Source of the DNA: Erodium maritimum
Lineage: Eukaryota; Streptophyta; Magnoliopsida; Geraniales; Geraniaceae
Assembly: GCA_963921825.1 (NCBI GenBank)
Contig: OY997594.1
Location: forward strand, 56,095,675 to 56,159,674
Reading direction: 5' to 3'
DNA length: 64,000 bases
The position numbers were made by a program, and so were the translations under genes. How positions within the stretch are numbered: the stretch's first letter is position 1; every line of letters begins with the position of its first letter. Positions 16,640 to 29,415 of this stretch are shown here, piece after piece. The notes below the pieces were generated by a model. That model searched no databases and had not been told where the DNA came from. It was given only the letters and a program-made list of their open reading frames with translations.

Positions 16640-19600
16640 GATTGTTAGAATAAACTTTGTTAGGGTTTCCTCAGAACCGTTAACCCCAATGATCCTACGT
16701 TTTAGACGGTGCTATTACTTCCAGTATAGGACCGATGTCCCCTCTTCGTCACTGTGGCGACGTTCTTCTTCTCCGGGGACCCTGTCTGGTGGTCTACCAA
16801 CCTCGATCTCCTAGATCTTAAGAGTTTCTCCCCAGAATTTGCGGCCGATCCAAGGGACAACGCCCTTTCACAACCGACCCCAATGCCACAATGTCAACAG
16901 CGGGTCGTTCCGAGCTCCAGGTTATTTCTTAACCCAAACACCTTTCTTGAGAATCCAGATTTCCGTATCCTTGCTTGGAAATGTCGGGGAATGGGTCCTC
17001 GCACCCACAAACAACACCTCCGACATCTTCTTCGGGATCGTAAGCCCCATATCTTATTCCTTTCCGAGAATTTGTTATGGCGTCAAGGATGCCTCTTCTT
17101 GGCCAGATCGTCTGGGTTTAAGGGTCATATTTGTTCCTCTATTTCGAACACGCAGCATGCTTGGCTCTGTTCTGGACATCAGCATATAAATTGATCAACA
17201 GGCGATGGATGATCAATTCATTGATGTTGAATTCTCGTTCCCGGGTTATGATGGAGTTCGTCTCACGGGAGTCTTTGGGGAGCCGCGGCAGGACCAGAGA
17301 CATTTGACTTGGGATCTTCTACGTCGTCTTCACCAGGAAGCCAGACCGGAGTGGATTATCATTGGTGATTTGAACAATATCCTGGATTCAGCTGAAATGA
17401 TAGGTAGAGGTAGCTACCCGGGCTCACTCATTGATGGCTTTCAACAAGTGCTTGAGGATTTAGACTTAGTGGACGTACCAATATTGGGTCATCAGTACAC
17501 ATCGTTCTGGGGTGTCACCATGAGAGACATATCCAATCCCGACTGGATCGAGCCTTGATATCTAGGACGTATTACTATAGGCTCCATAATCTGGATTTTT
17601 GTAACATGGGTACTACGACATCGGACCACTGGCCAATCCTTCTCTGTCTCGATTTTAAAGTGGAACATCGAGGTCCTTGAAAGTTCAAGTTTCAATCCCA
17701 ATGGGTACAGGACCCTGATTAGGGGAAAATAATTCAGGAGAATTGGAACACGGATCTGATAGGAACTATAAGGGAGGCCATCTGACAGGTAGGCGCCTCG
17801 CTTCACAATTGGAGTCGAGACCACTATGGGAAGAATACCGTCCATATCAGATGGTGTCAACACATATCACAGACCTCAATGGTCGGGTCGATAGATAGAG
17901 TTGGGGTTCATAGGAGGGAGGCGATACAGATTCAGTATGAGAATGCTTTACTTAACCAGGAAGAGTTTTGGAGGCAACATGCAAAGCATCATTGGTACGC
18001 CGACGGGGATCGAAATACAAAATTCTTCCAGGTTGTTGCTTCCTATCGTCGTCGCATTAACACGGTGGGACACATAGTAACTTGGGAAACATGCATGAGT
18101 GAGCTAGTAATTAATTAATGTCAACATATATTCACTTCCCATTAGTAAGTCCTGGATCCCTTCCCAATATCCTTCCCGCCAAGATTTTCCGGTCGGGAGA
18201 AATCCCTACTCCTGGCCAAAACCACATCAGATGAAGTTGGGGTAGCGGTATTCCAAATGGGATCAGATTAATCCCCCGTCCAGGGCGTGTTGAATCCTCG
18301 CTTCTACCAACACTATTGGCCCATGGTAACAAACGAGGTTGTGTGTTTCATCCAAGGGGTAATTGCCACTCAGGTTTTCGATCTTATCCTAAACTACACC
18401 TCTATTGTCCTTATCCCTAAAAAGCCAAACCCGGAGAGGATTACTGATCTATGACCTATTGCATTATGCAATGTTATCTTTCAGATCTTGTCTATGGTCC
18501 TAGCTAACAGGCTCTGCCCCTCCTATAATCGTTGATATTTGAAACTCAGGGGGCGTTTATTGCGGGGCGATGTATTCAAGACAATGTGATCATCTCCTTC
18601 GAGGTTATACATTTTCTACGCAGGAAACGACATTAATACTTTATATGAGTAAAGCATACGATAGAGTAGAGTGTTCCTATCTGCTATCCATGATGCACCA
18701 CCTTGGTTTCTCCACAGAATGGATAGCACTCATCACGTGTTGTATGAGTACTGCCTGCTGCTCAGTCTCATTCGGAGGGAGGGAAACCCCGTGCTTTACA
18801 CCATCTTGGGGTATTCGCCAAAGGGACCCGCTATCCCCTTACCTCTTTGGTCTCTCCCAACTTTTGAAGCACGCACAAGCTCGGGGTGAAATATACGGGG
18901 TCCGGGTAACAAGAGGGGCTCTTGAGATCTCACATATGTTTTTTTACCGATAATTGCTATATCTTTTGCAGGGTTGATGTGGCGGAGGTGCAGAGCATTA
19001 GCTCTATATTGGGGGTTTTTAGCGCCCTCTCAGGTCAGGTTCTTAATCTGGAAAAATCATCATTGTTTTTTAGTACTAATACTCCGATCAATGTCATATA
19101 GGAGTGTTGCACAATGTTATCTATTACAGAAACCTCGGCCTTATCTCTGTACTCAGGGTGCTGAATATGATGGGTCGTAACAAGAACAGTGTTATGGAAT
19201 TTCTAAGGAACTGGGTCATTTCTAGAATTCGATCTTGGGATGGAAATCTCCTATCTCTGGTAGGGCGACAAGTCATGATTCGGTATGTGCGAACATCATT
19301 ACCAATATATGTTATGCCTTTTTGCAGGGTCCCTAGACGTACCAAAGACCGCATTCATGTCGCATTACCACGATTCTGGTACGGGGGCTCGGAGCGTCCA
19401 ATAATTTGGAAGGATTCTTTGCTTGGAAAAAAAGCATGGGGTCTGATCCATAGGCCTCAATCCTTAGTCTCACGGTTCATAAATTTCTTCCAAGTTTCCA
19501 TAAGGGGGAACCCCAACTTTATTTGGTCCAACATCATGTCTTCTCAAACTCTACTACGGGAGGGACTTAGGGTGGCCATCAGAGGTGGACAGGATACCCC

Positions 19601-20890
19601 AATTTTGGGGGCGTCATGGCCATTAGGTCAGGGCCCATTTATTCAGACATCATCTGTAGCCTTGGAGGGTTCATCGGTGGCAGGATTAATGATCCCAAGA
19701 ACAAGATGATGGGATGCTCCTCTTATCAGGACATTATTTGATGAGGACGATCAGACTAAGATTCTTCTGATATCTATTTCGGAGACCAGAACTAAGGATG
19801 AATTGTACTGGGACATGGAAAAGAAAGGATTCCACTCAACAAAGACAAGATACAATACATTGGCAGAGACTAGGCATCGACGTCGCCAGTATAGGGAGCT
19901 GGTCCACTGGTCCAACATTTGGACTATTTCCGTCTAACCTCGCATGCAGAATTTCTTGTGGGGATGTCTTACGGACACCCTCTAGGTAGCATCCAACTTG
20001 CATAAGCGGTTTGTACCCATCTCTTAAGGATGTCCCTTGTGTGATCGAGGCCAGGAAACGGTATTTCATCTTTCCACCTCCTACGGTTTTTCTAAAACTT
20101 TCTGGACTAACCTTAAGGGAAATTATCCTACAATGGACTCCACTTCCTTCTCTACTTGGTGGGGTCAGGCGACCTTGGGCCAGACACCAGACTGTGTCGC
20201 CGAGATCTTGCGCATACTCTAAGGGATCTAGAAGGCAAAGAACGTTAAGGTTTGTGAATGGACGACGCCAATTTTCATTGGGGTCTTATCCGATGCCTAA
20301 GAAAATATTTTGGCCTGAAGAGAAGATATTAGTAGTTTATTATCTTCTGGATCACCTGGGATATGTTTCCCGACCAAGTGGACTCCCCGCCATTAGGTAC
20401 GATAGCTATTAATGTGGATAGGACAATCTTCCAAGATACTAATCAGTCGGAGTGGGGAATGATAGGCCGAACATGGACAAGGGAGACTCATTTAGTGGAA
20501 AATGGAGTGCTCCTAGGAATAAGGTTCACTATAATGATAGAGGCCTATGCAATTGGTACAACCCTTCGGAATGTCGCAACGTTAATGGTTATTCTTTCAG
20601 ACGCCCAAATTCTGGTAAACATGATCCTTACAGGCTCCCCCCCCCCCCCCCCCCCATACCCCTAGTGGGTACTATTATTAGGGACATACGGTCCCTTCTC
20701 CTACAAAACGAGAGACTATCTCTCATCTTTGTTAAAGGAACTACGAATAAAGCTTCTCACTGGCTTGCTAGGGAGGCTTGTTCTCTTCCTGTTCTTCAGT
20801 GGTCAAGGGATTCTCTCCTTGATGCACTCCAATATATTCTACAACTAGGTCATTAATAAAGTCTATTACTTACTCTAAAAAAGTAATAAT
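16640..20890 (+). pseudogene. LINE ORF2 (endonuclease, reverse transcriptase, RNase H), decayed
   Basis: Plus-strand remnants appear in ORF2 order. Endonuclease: ILAWKCRGMGPRTHKQHL at about 16970-17025, IIIGDLNNIL near 17360-17390 and a TSDHWP motif near 17615. A linker piece (EEFWRQHAKHHWYADGDRN) lies near 17960-18015. Reverse transcriptase fragments in several frames cover about 18390-19180 (LIPKKPNPERI, then GIRQRDPLSPYLF). A zf-RVT-like CDRGQETVFH is near 20040. RNase H at 20403-20856 has AINVDRTIF, IEAYAIG and NKASHWLAREAC. Many stops and frame breaks show it is old. The 3' end is an AT-rich tail after 20856. The 5' limit is not visible. Confidence 0.85.
20637..20655 (+). repeat. Poly-C tract of 19
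   Basis: An uninterrupted run of C inside the LINE RNase H remnant. The related RNase H at 10420-10450 has no such run at the equivalent place. Confidence 0.9.
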
Positions 20891-21109
20891 AATAAAATAA
20901 ATACGAGGAGGGGCACAACTGAAATAGGTAGTAAACATTATATTTGAAAAGGTTGAGGGTGGCACGTGCCCCCTAGGTCCCAGGTAAATCCGTCATTGTA
21001 TATGTGTATGCACCAAAATCGATAAACGAATTTCATACGGAAATTCAATGGATTCGTAGAAATAAACCGATGTGATTCAAATTCAAACGAACATCAATAT
21101 ATGATTATA
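20891..21109. other. Spacer with no recognised feature
   Basis: Between the LINE tail and the Harbinger terminal repeat. No gene or clear repeat is seen. Confidence 0.5.
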
Positions 21110-21112
21110 TAA

Positions 21113-22390
21113 GAGCATGTGCAGTGGAAAGGCTCGTATAAGGGGAACGTATGATGACTGTACAAAATAGTGAGTCTAAGCCCCTGAGTTAGTGTGCTCC
21201 ATAGTGGGAGGGTCAAGTTGAGGCTTAGGTTCTGAGTGGATGCTGATTGTATGTTGAATTGATTTGTTGCTGAATTTATTAAATTATTTATTAAAACAGT
21301 AAATGTACAAGAAATTGGAAATAAATTTGACTAAAACAATTAATAATAAAATAAATTACGATAAATAAAATTAATGATAAAATAAATTCGTCAAACTTAT
21401 TCACACGAATCTGCAACTATTCACATTTCTCCTACAATATGGACATCATAGTCGCGTGTCGAACCAGCTGCTCATCAGCGTAGTTGGAGATGTCCTTCTC
21501 CTGCATGGCCTTGTACTTCTCGAATAGTTGTTTCCATTTGTTCTGAAGCAACAAACATTTGTCTGTCCTCTAAAGTTGTAGTCGGCCTTGCTCTAAAGAA
21601 ACCCATTCTCGCTCAGTCCTTGCTTGTTCCATGTTGGAAATTACACTCACTTTCTCTTATAGACCCTTCCCCTTCCTCTTCGTAGACTTCTTGCCCAACG
21701 GTCGATGTTCTACTCGTTGAGGGAAGGGGGAGAGGGACTTCGCTAACGACCTCCCTCGGTCGGATCGGAGGATACCCAATCCTATTGGGACTCACCACTA
21801 AGAAGTGTGATATATTCACCATCGGTGTTAGGGACTCCTCCACTTATAGGCGGGGTTGAGCTGTAAGCCCCAGACTCATCCAACCGTTGGCGTCGTACAA
21901 CATTCCCCATGGTGCCTTCCTCGACGGTGAACTTCTCCTCGTCCTCAAGCATTTTGACCCATTGATCGAGGTCGAAATTCTTCGGATCGTCCCTCCTCTT
22001 TGGTGGGTTGTACATTTTTTGGCCTCGACCATGTAGTTCATATGGTTTCATCCGCTGCGGACGTCGGCCTTGGAGGTTCTCAATAGAGCGAGGAACTTCC
22101 ACACTTGCAATGCATGTCTGTTCCTGTGGCTCTTGATTGCTTTCCACTCAAACGGAGGAAAACGTCATTCTGCATTGTACCCTCTCGCAACTGTGCACCA
22201 GAAAGTCGTACTATCTTGGGAGTTTCCCTTTAATAGGGTCTTTGTTTGTGCGGAACCAGACATTTATGAGGTTCTTCTCCATCTCAACGGACAATTTTCT
22301 CCTTACTTTTGTTACCTTTGATCGTTGTTAGGAAGGGCCTACAAAGGATGACTACGACGACATCCGGAAGTCGCTACTATCGCCGACATG
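21113..22390 (-). mobile_element. PIF/Harbinger fragment X with ORF1-type pseudogene
   Basis: The left end GAGCATGTGCAGTGGAAAGG is preceded by TAA and matches the terminal repeat of element Y. The minus strand reads a Myb/trihelix-like ORF1 in pieces: about 22200-22325 (weak), 21782-22147 (FDLDQWVKMLEDEEKF, EEGTMGNV) and 21613-21843. The same segments occur in element Y in the other orientation. No matching right-hand terminal repeat is found, so this is a truncated copy lacking its 5' end. The right limit is approximate. Confidence 0.7.
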
Positions 22391-22849
22391 TTGTTGGGTC
22401 CCACTAGCGACGGTGTAATGGTAATAGTTTAGACCGAGATTGAATTGATCTAAACCGAGATTGAATTTCCCTAAACCGAGAATTGACCTGGACCGGGGTG
22501 GAATTTGTGATATTTTGCCTCCAAATGTTTGGGCCTAATTTTCAGCCCATTTCCTTAAGGTCCGTACTTAAGCCCACCATGTAATATTGCTATCACTTGA
22601 ATAGTAGGGTTTGGTGGTTCTTGGCTTTGTGGTGTGCGGCGACATATCTTGGATAGAGAAGCAATGAAAGGTGATGGTTCTTGGTTTGATTGGCGGAAAC
22701 AAAGAAGCTCTTTACATTTTTTTGTCCTTATGTGATGGTTCATCAATTGATTTAAATATCAATACATTGTGGGACGGCTTCATCTTCGGTAGAGAACAAG
22801 AGCCAAAGGAATTAAAGCACCATTTTGAGAAATGAGTTACAAGATAAAT
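22391..22849. other. Spacer with a short tandem repeat
   Basis: The motif TAAACCGAGATTGAATT or a close variant occurs three times at about 22430-22480. Otherwise there is no coding sequence. Confidence 0.5.
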
Positions 22850-22852
22850 TAA

Positions 22853-25116
22853 GAGCAAGAACAACGGAACGGCCCCGCTCCCCGCGCCGCGACGTTCGCT
22901 GGCAGGGCGCGCTGGCCGTTCCGCTGTAATCGTCGAAAAGCACGGCCCCGCTCCCCCTCCACGCGCTCTCGCTCCCGCTGCACACGCCCCCGCTCCCCAC
23001 TCGCTGGCCGGGCGCGGTGGACGCGCCTGCGCGCCGTGTGCTGCGCTGGCAGCGTCTGGGGCTGCCACGTGTCTCGACCGTTGCACACTAACGGCTATAT
23101 TTTTTTTTAATTCAAAAATCAACAAATAAAACCCTATAAATACCCCTCTCCTCTCATATTTTTCACACCACTTCCTACTTCAACTATCCAACTTCACTCT
23201 CTCCTTCCCAAATTCTCCTCTCTCGTTTCAATTATTCTCGTGAAAAATGTCGGGCGACGCTGGGTCTCGTGTACACTCAGTTGGTGACGAACGAGAATTC
23301 ACCGAGGACGAACTGGCACGAGGTTTCGGAGACATTCTAACGGGCAATCGCTCCAACTCCCCAAGCTCGAACCCGGGGTCGAGTTCAAGTTAGTGCAAAC
23401 TTATTTTTTTGTATTAATGCATTGTATTCATTTTTTTGATTAATTATTTGCACTTATTTTATTTTTGAGCACTTAATGTATTGTATTAAATTTGTTTGTA
23501 TTAAATTTTTGAGCACTTAATTTATTGTATAAAATTTTTTGTCAGGGCAAAACCGTCCCCAACAATATCAAATGGCGCCAGGGTTCCAAGTGCCATCACA
23601 ATGGAGCCTGCCCCCACAAGGTTTCCAAATGCCACCGTTCCCAGCAGAATCACAATCACAATGGGGCATGGGACCCCAATTCTACAACTACGAGGGTCAT
23701 CCACTACCCGACGTACAAACCCCCCAACCATCCTCTTCCCAACGACGAGGCCGAGCCCCTGCCCGAGCCCAACCCGAAGAACCAGAGGCGGATGGCCGGA
23801 CATTCAGCAAGGAGGAGGACCACCACCTCATAATTTTCTGGTTGAGCACAACAAGAGACGCCGTCAAGGGTAACTCGCAAACCGGCAACACATTCTGGTG
23901 CGTAGTGCAGAGGAAATACAACTCTCAGGACCGTTACCCACCTCGCCGCTGGGAAGCCATCAAGAAACGTTGGCTCAGAGGTTCCAGCCAGACAAGGAGG
24001 ATGCTCGGCTATTTGAAGAAGTCCAGGACCGAGAAGCCGAGCGGCGCAAACGACGAAGAGCACTTGAGACGTGCGAAGCAAATGTGGGAGGATGATGGGA
24101 AAGTGGTTAAAGACCACCCGCTAAAGTTCGACCTGGATCATTGGGTCATGAGGCTCGATGGCAATGAGAAGTTCAGTGCCGAGGAGGGCACAATGGGAAA
24201 TGTCCGCCGTCAAGTACGCCAACAACGACAGCGGTTGGATGAGGTTGGGGGCTTACAGCTCAACCCCACCCACAAGCACAGGGGAGGAGGGCACACATAT
24301 CAGTGGTGAGTCCCAACAACCAGAATGGGGAGGAAGCGAGAACTACGAGGGGACTCAAGTCCCTCTCAGCGACACACCCCCATCCCCTGAGGCCGACCCA
24401 AGTCCACCTCCCCGACCGCAAGGGAAGAAGGCAGCGAAGGCCGCAAAGAAGGGGACCGTCCTCACGGCCCAAATGTCTGCCTTCGTCGAGCTGGAACGTT
24501 CACGGGTGGATGCTGAACGTTCACGTCGCGAACAACATGTAGAAAGGCATCGCCTGATACATTCATTAACCCAACAGTGGGAATCAAACCTCGCCACCTA
24601 CAAGGAGGTTCTGGGGGCAGATACATCTTCCTACGACGAAGAGGCTATGGCAGACCATAATTTTTTCAAGTCCGAACTGCGACAACTCATATCCACCCTT
24701 AAAGCCCAAATCGAAGAACTTCGACGACAACCCCCACCATCGGATGTCGGCCCAACAGACGATGATTCTTGAACTTGTATTTTGTTTTGGATTGTATTAA
24801 AAGGGGTTGAATAAAATTAGAAGTTCATTTATATTCGTGTTGAATTTATTTATTAATTATTGATTGTCCTTAATTATTTATTTCCAAAATTGTCTAAATT
24901 ATAAACAATTTAAACGGTTTCTGATAACGGATTAAATAAAACAGGAAAATAACAAATAATAATCCAATCAACATTGTTCTGCACTCCCAGGACCTCAAGG
25001 TCCTTTCTGTTGCAAAACACCCACTTTTCTGCACTCCCACTCCCTGACTTTTGTCCAGTCAGCACAAGGTCTGCACTCCCACTCCCTGACCAAGGTCCTT
25101 TCTGTTGTACATGCTC
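22853..25116 (+). mobile_element. PIF/Harbinger element Y, ORF1-only (2264 bp)
   Basis: The left end GAGCAAGAACAACGGAACGG and the right end, read inverted as GAGCATGTACAACAGAAAGG, form imperfect terminal inverted repeats. Both sides carry a TAA target duplication (22850-22852 and 25117-25119), the hallmark of PIF/Harbinger. The inside has a GC-rich 5' region with repeated GGCCCCGCTCCCC and an ORF1 gene but no transposase. It would therefore depend on a transposase from elsewhere. Confidence 0.82.
23247..24772 (+). pseudogene. Harbinger ORF1 protein, Myb/trihelix-like, with a frameshift
   Basis: The ATG at 23247 starts exon 1 (23247-23388); a GT-AG intron ends at 23545 and exon 2 continues in frame. 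After a Gln/Pro-rich stretch comes a Myb/trihelix-like region near 23800-24050 (FSKEEDHHLIIFWLS, then FWCVVQRKYN and RRWEAIKKRW), followed by LDHWVMRLDGNEKF. Near 24245 the frame changes: the first frame ends at 24309, while the downstream coding (AYSSTPPTS to the final coiled-coil-like segment ending PTDDDS) is one frame over and ends at 24772. The fragment at 21782-22147 reads through the equivalent point, so a one-base frameshift is the simplest reading. In PIF/Harbinger elements ORF1 proteins bind DNA and help the transposase. Confidence 0.78.
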
Positions 25117-25119
25117 TAA

Positions 25120-25800
25120 GAACCAGTGTTATATATATTGGGTCCGCGTCATTGATCTTCGAAGTATCATTTGATGGAGCATTAAATGCTCCATCTTTTT
25201 TGTTGTGCTTTGGCTGCGGAGATTGTGGAAACACGTCTATGTTCCTAAGTTGGTGGTTTAAGGACAAGAAGCAAGGAACAATTCTTGATTCTTGATTTGA
25301 AGTGGCGGGAGTAAATCCAAGATCAAGTGAATCATCTTGTGGACTCTTGTCATCAGTAACAAAAGATAATTTTCTTTTCTTTTGTTGATTATCGTCTTGT
25401 GTTGAGAGAAAGAGAATAGGGTTTTGTAATTCTCGAATTATTTTTCGGATACTACAAAAATTTTATCGTTGTGTCGTGAATCTAGTCACATTGTCGAACC
25501 ACATATATCGTTGTCTCTGTTTATTTTCGGCCCTTTAATTATTGTTCCGTGTTATCCGCTTATTAGACATCAGAAATTTTATCGGCTGGGTCCTACGATC
25601 GGGAGTTGGAAAATCATGAGATTGGTGTTCGTCAGAAATTTAATCGTGTCGGTTCATTTATATGAATCCATCGATTTTCCGGGGTGAATCTTTAATTCCG
25701 GTTTCAGTGGTACTAGATTTACCACATAATTGAGCTGGATCGAAGTTAAAACAATTGACACTTCACATAAAAAATAATATTAAACGAAATAAAAGTTGAA
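25120..25800. other. Spacer with no recognised feature
   Basis: AT-rich, with short open frames only. I see no domain, terminal repeat or RNA gene. It forms the left flank of the LINE insertion that starts at 25814. Confidence 0.5.
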
Positions 25801-25813
25801 AGTTTCAAAATAC
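25801..25813. repeat. 13-bp target-site duplication of LINE copy A, left
   Basis: AGTTTCAAAATAC, identical to 33357-33369 at the far end of the nested block. Confidence 0.88.
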
Positions 25814-26028
25814 TAGAATTTTTTTTTTCGTTTGAGGATAACCTAACTTTCCAAAAAAAATTGCCGAATGGGACGCCGGAGCCGGAGAGTTTTGGCGGAG
25901 GAGTTCCACTCGTTCCCCTCCTTTTGTACCACAGTCCTTGAACTCTATTCCCTTTATGTCCATATTGTTACAGGCGTGGACAAGAAGGAGGCGGCCGTTT
26001 CTAAGAGGACACAAAAGCGTGGTCGTCC

Positions 26029-27717
26029 TGTTGGGTCTCGAGGTAGGGTGGGAGATGAACCAACTCACAGGGGAAAATCAATGAAAATCAAGAGACGATT
26101 AAAACCATGAAACAACTAACAAAGAATGGATTCACAAGAGAAAAATTCAGCACTAGTTCTTACCAAAACAAGAACACCGGGTAACGAATGATTGGCTTGA
26201 GTCTCCAAGACGCCTACGTATCCACATGGGAATCAAAGCCACGTAGTTCTTCTCTTTGAGGACTCAAGAACACAAAAATGGAGGTGGGAGCTTGCCAAAC
26301 CCGAAATTGTAGGGAGAGAGGGAGAGAAAATGTGTTTCCTATTCTTGTCTTGTGTTTGTTATGTTGAAAAAAGATGACTTTTACATAGCAAACCCTATAC
26401 TTGTCCAACTAAAGGCATGGGACAAGCATGGTGACAAGTAAGGTGTAAATAGGACAAAGTATGGCAAGACAAGATTGGGTTAGGTGGTGAATCACCAACA
26501 CCTTAATCCTTGTCTTGCTTACTTAGTACTAATTAATCAAGACTTGATTAATTAGTTCCATGGGCCTTGGTTGCATGGGCCTTTCATGGGCTTCTTGGAA
26601 CATGGCCCGTGGCCATTTCCAACGAGGTTCCGTGATTCGCTCATCGCCTCCAAGCTTTCCATACCGGAAATGCCCAACATTATCCGACGCGATCAACCCC
26701 AAGACTCCAAGCCTTGTCTTAATCCGTAAAGTCCTATTCACATACGGGCACATGACCCAAAACCCAGTTTTGGTCATGTCTTGAGACAACTCCCTTTTTG
26801 CCATTCTCCATAAATGTGTCAATGAGTTTCACCCTCCGGTGTGACCCTTAGGTTTATGCATGTCAATAGATCAACAACAAAAAAACATTTTCCTTGATCC
26901 TATTTAAGTGGAAACTAACGAGGCTTTAGTATTGCCTGACACTGCATAACGAATCGACCCTGTCGGTTCTAACCTTTCCTTCGTCCCTGTCATTATCCTT
27001 TTATCTCCGATATCCTGATTGAGATAAGGCATAGAGCCGTCATCCTTATTATTCTCAATCATTGTTCCTTTATATGTGAGATGATTGAATATATGATACT
27101 CAGTATTATGTGCATGGTCATGCTATTCTTTCAGTCATTCTCGATCAAGCGGCCGAGAACCGATATCTTTCTCATACCATAGTATGAGGGATAAATCCCT
27201 TAGCCGTCTTTCGTGTCACTCATGCAGTCCGTCCCCAAGCCAATCCTGGCCGTTATGGAAGCCCTGTTACGGACAACGTTAGGCTCAGGTCAAACTCAGT
27301 TGTTTACTGCATAGCGATCACAAAGACTCCTTGGTCTAAGGATACATGACAAGCTACGACAATGAATATGTTCATGACTTGATCTATGGAACATATTCAT
27401 GTCGGGTCGTCCAATATCATGTCCCACATGATATCTATGATCAGACTCCGGAATCCCATTCCAATGACTAAAAGAACGTAAGCCATAAAGAGCCATCTTT
27501 CATACTAGTCGCTTCTAGTGAAGCTTTGTTGACTAGGGACTCATCGAGTGTGATCTATCTCGATCTATGGTTATATTCGCATTGTGGGCATAGATCAGAG
27601 CACACATCGATATATTACTCCAACACATAAGTAATATAAAGCCGCTTTAATTTTATTGCTAACAATGATTTATACATTTGGAAATTTAGGATTGAACTAC
27701 GAGCATTAGGGCTAACA
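26029..27717 (-). mobile_element. Solo LTR of the BARE/Angela-like copia family (1689 bp)
   Basis: It matches the LTR at 5393-7079 along its full length, with TGTTGGGTCTCGAGG and CTAACA ends. It is flanked by a perfect 5-bp duplication, CGTCC (26024-26028 and 27718-27722). No internal domain is present. It lies inside the ORF1 of LINE copy A, so it is younger than that LINE. Orientation is minus by comparison with the copia element at the left of the window. Confidence 0.95.
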
Positions 27718-28796
27718 CGTCCGGTCGCCGACATGAGAGGTTTGGGCAAGAAGGATGCGGGTGCTTCTAAGGTTAGGGCACAGAAGCAAGCCCGTCCGGT
27801 GGCAGAGGTGAGACAGGAGGAAAGAGAGGTGCAAATCGCTGGAAAGAAGGACATGTCGGACGAGGTTGTGGCGTCTGATTTTTCTGGTGAGACTGGGCTT
27901 CAGAACTCCGGCCAGTCATTGGTCTTTCTTTACAACCTTCCCTACGGCACCTCGTCGGACTGGATTCGATCCTCTTTAGGCACGTTTGGAGAGGTCGAAT
28001 TCGCCTCTGTTTTGAAGAAACCAAATCGAAGAGGGAGGTACTTCGGTTTTGCTGAATTCTCGAGTCCAGAAGCTGCCACTCAAGCTGTTAAATCTCTCAA
28101 TGGTCACCGGTACAAGACCCATGATTTTCTTATCGCTCTCGCACGTCCCGGTTCAGTTCGGCATGGTTCAGGCTCGAAACAGAGCACCTCTGCGCAGAAT
28201 CAGAACTTACCTGTTACTCTGATGAAGACGATAGTTAATTCACAGACAGCGGAGGTTGGTTTGAAGAAGAGGTCAGAGGCGTCGGAAGTCATGGTTTCGT
28301 TTGACGGCGATGTTGCACGCCGATCAACGGTGTTGTAAGAACCGCCCCCGATCGATCCCGGTCGAACCCGAGGTTTTCGGCGAAAGTTGACTTTTTGCTG
28401 GAAAAGTCAACCAATGACTCCGGGAGTCATTCGGGACCTTTCTGGGGCCCAAAAAGCTTATCCGTCATTATGGTTAGCTTAATTGGGCCCTTTTCTTTCA
28501 AATGACTGTAATTATGAAAAAGTCAAACCCGGGTCAAACTAGGTCGATTTTGGATTATTAACGAATAAATAATAAGAGCTGAGATATTTTGGGGTAGGAG
28601 TGGTCCCCACATGGACACATGTCCATGTTATCTTGGAGGGGAAGAAAGGTGGGTTAAAAGACCAAATGGTCCCCACATAAGGACAAAATAGAGAGAGAGA
28701 TGGGCTAAAGGACGAAAGGGACTTTTCCACTTAGAGGATAAGACCACATGGAGCAAATTTTTCTGCTCATTTTCTCATGTTGGCCGAACCTATAGC

Positions 28797-28829
<33 letters not shown>

Positions 28830-29224
28830 CAAAAACTCCATTGAAGCTCCTTGAAGCTTGAAGAAGAAGAAAGAGAAAGGGAGCTCCTTTTTGGCCAATT
28901 CTACACCAAATCTTCTCAAATTTACTTCATCTCTTCATTTCCTAAAGGTTGGTATGCTTTATTTCCTCATTTGATGAAATTGATGTTGTGGGTTTGAGTA
29001 GAGATGACTTGAACTAGTGGGTTTTGGGTATTGGAAGGTTTAAGGTTGATTTGTGAAGAAATAAGTGGAGTTCGATGATGGAAATAACTTGGTTTGAGTA
29101 TTTTTTGATGAAACCCACTTGGGTCTTGAAACTTTGGATGATTTGAGGTGAAAATTGAAGTGATAAAGCTTAAAAATGGTGATTTGGAGAACCTAGAACT
29201 AGTTAGGAGCTTGTTGGAGAAATT

Positions 29225-29415
29225 AGATATTTTTCCGGCGACCAGAGGCTCGCCGGAGCTCCGGCCGGTCGCCGGAATCCGGCCACCGGGGAAGGAAATG
29301 ACCGGCCATGGGTTGGCCACCCTTGGAAGGGACCGTCCATGGTTCGGCCACCCATGAACAGTGACCGGCCGGCCCGGTTTGGCCACATACGGCCATGTGT
29401 GGCCGTGGGGCTCAC
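29225..29415 (+). repeat. GC-rich inverted-repeat cluster in LTR B
   Basis: Dense short inverted motifs such as GGCCGGCC-like and CCGGCGACC/GGTCGCCGG words occur here. LTRs D and E have a different, TCACGG-type palindrome cluster at the equivalent place, so the region seems to be variable in sequence but repeatedly palindromic. Confidence 0.5.

Noticed and set aside
22712-23125. GC-rich open frames on the minus strand
   Set aside because: They come from the repeated GGCCCCGCTCCCC region near the left end of Harbinger element Y.
25130-25800. Possible LTR end or gene in the spacer before LINE copy A
   Set aside because: The TATATATATTGG and GAGAAAGAGAATAGGG words look LTR-like, but I find no matching partner or boundary.
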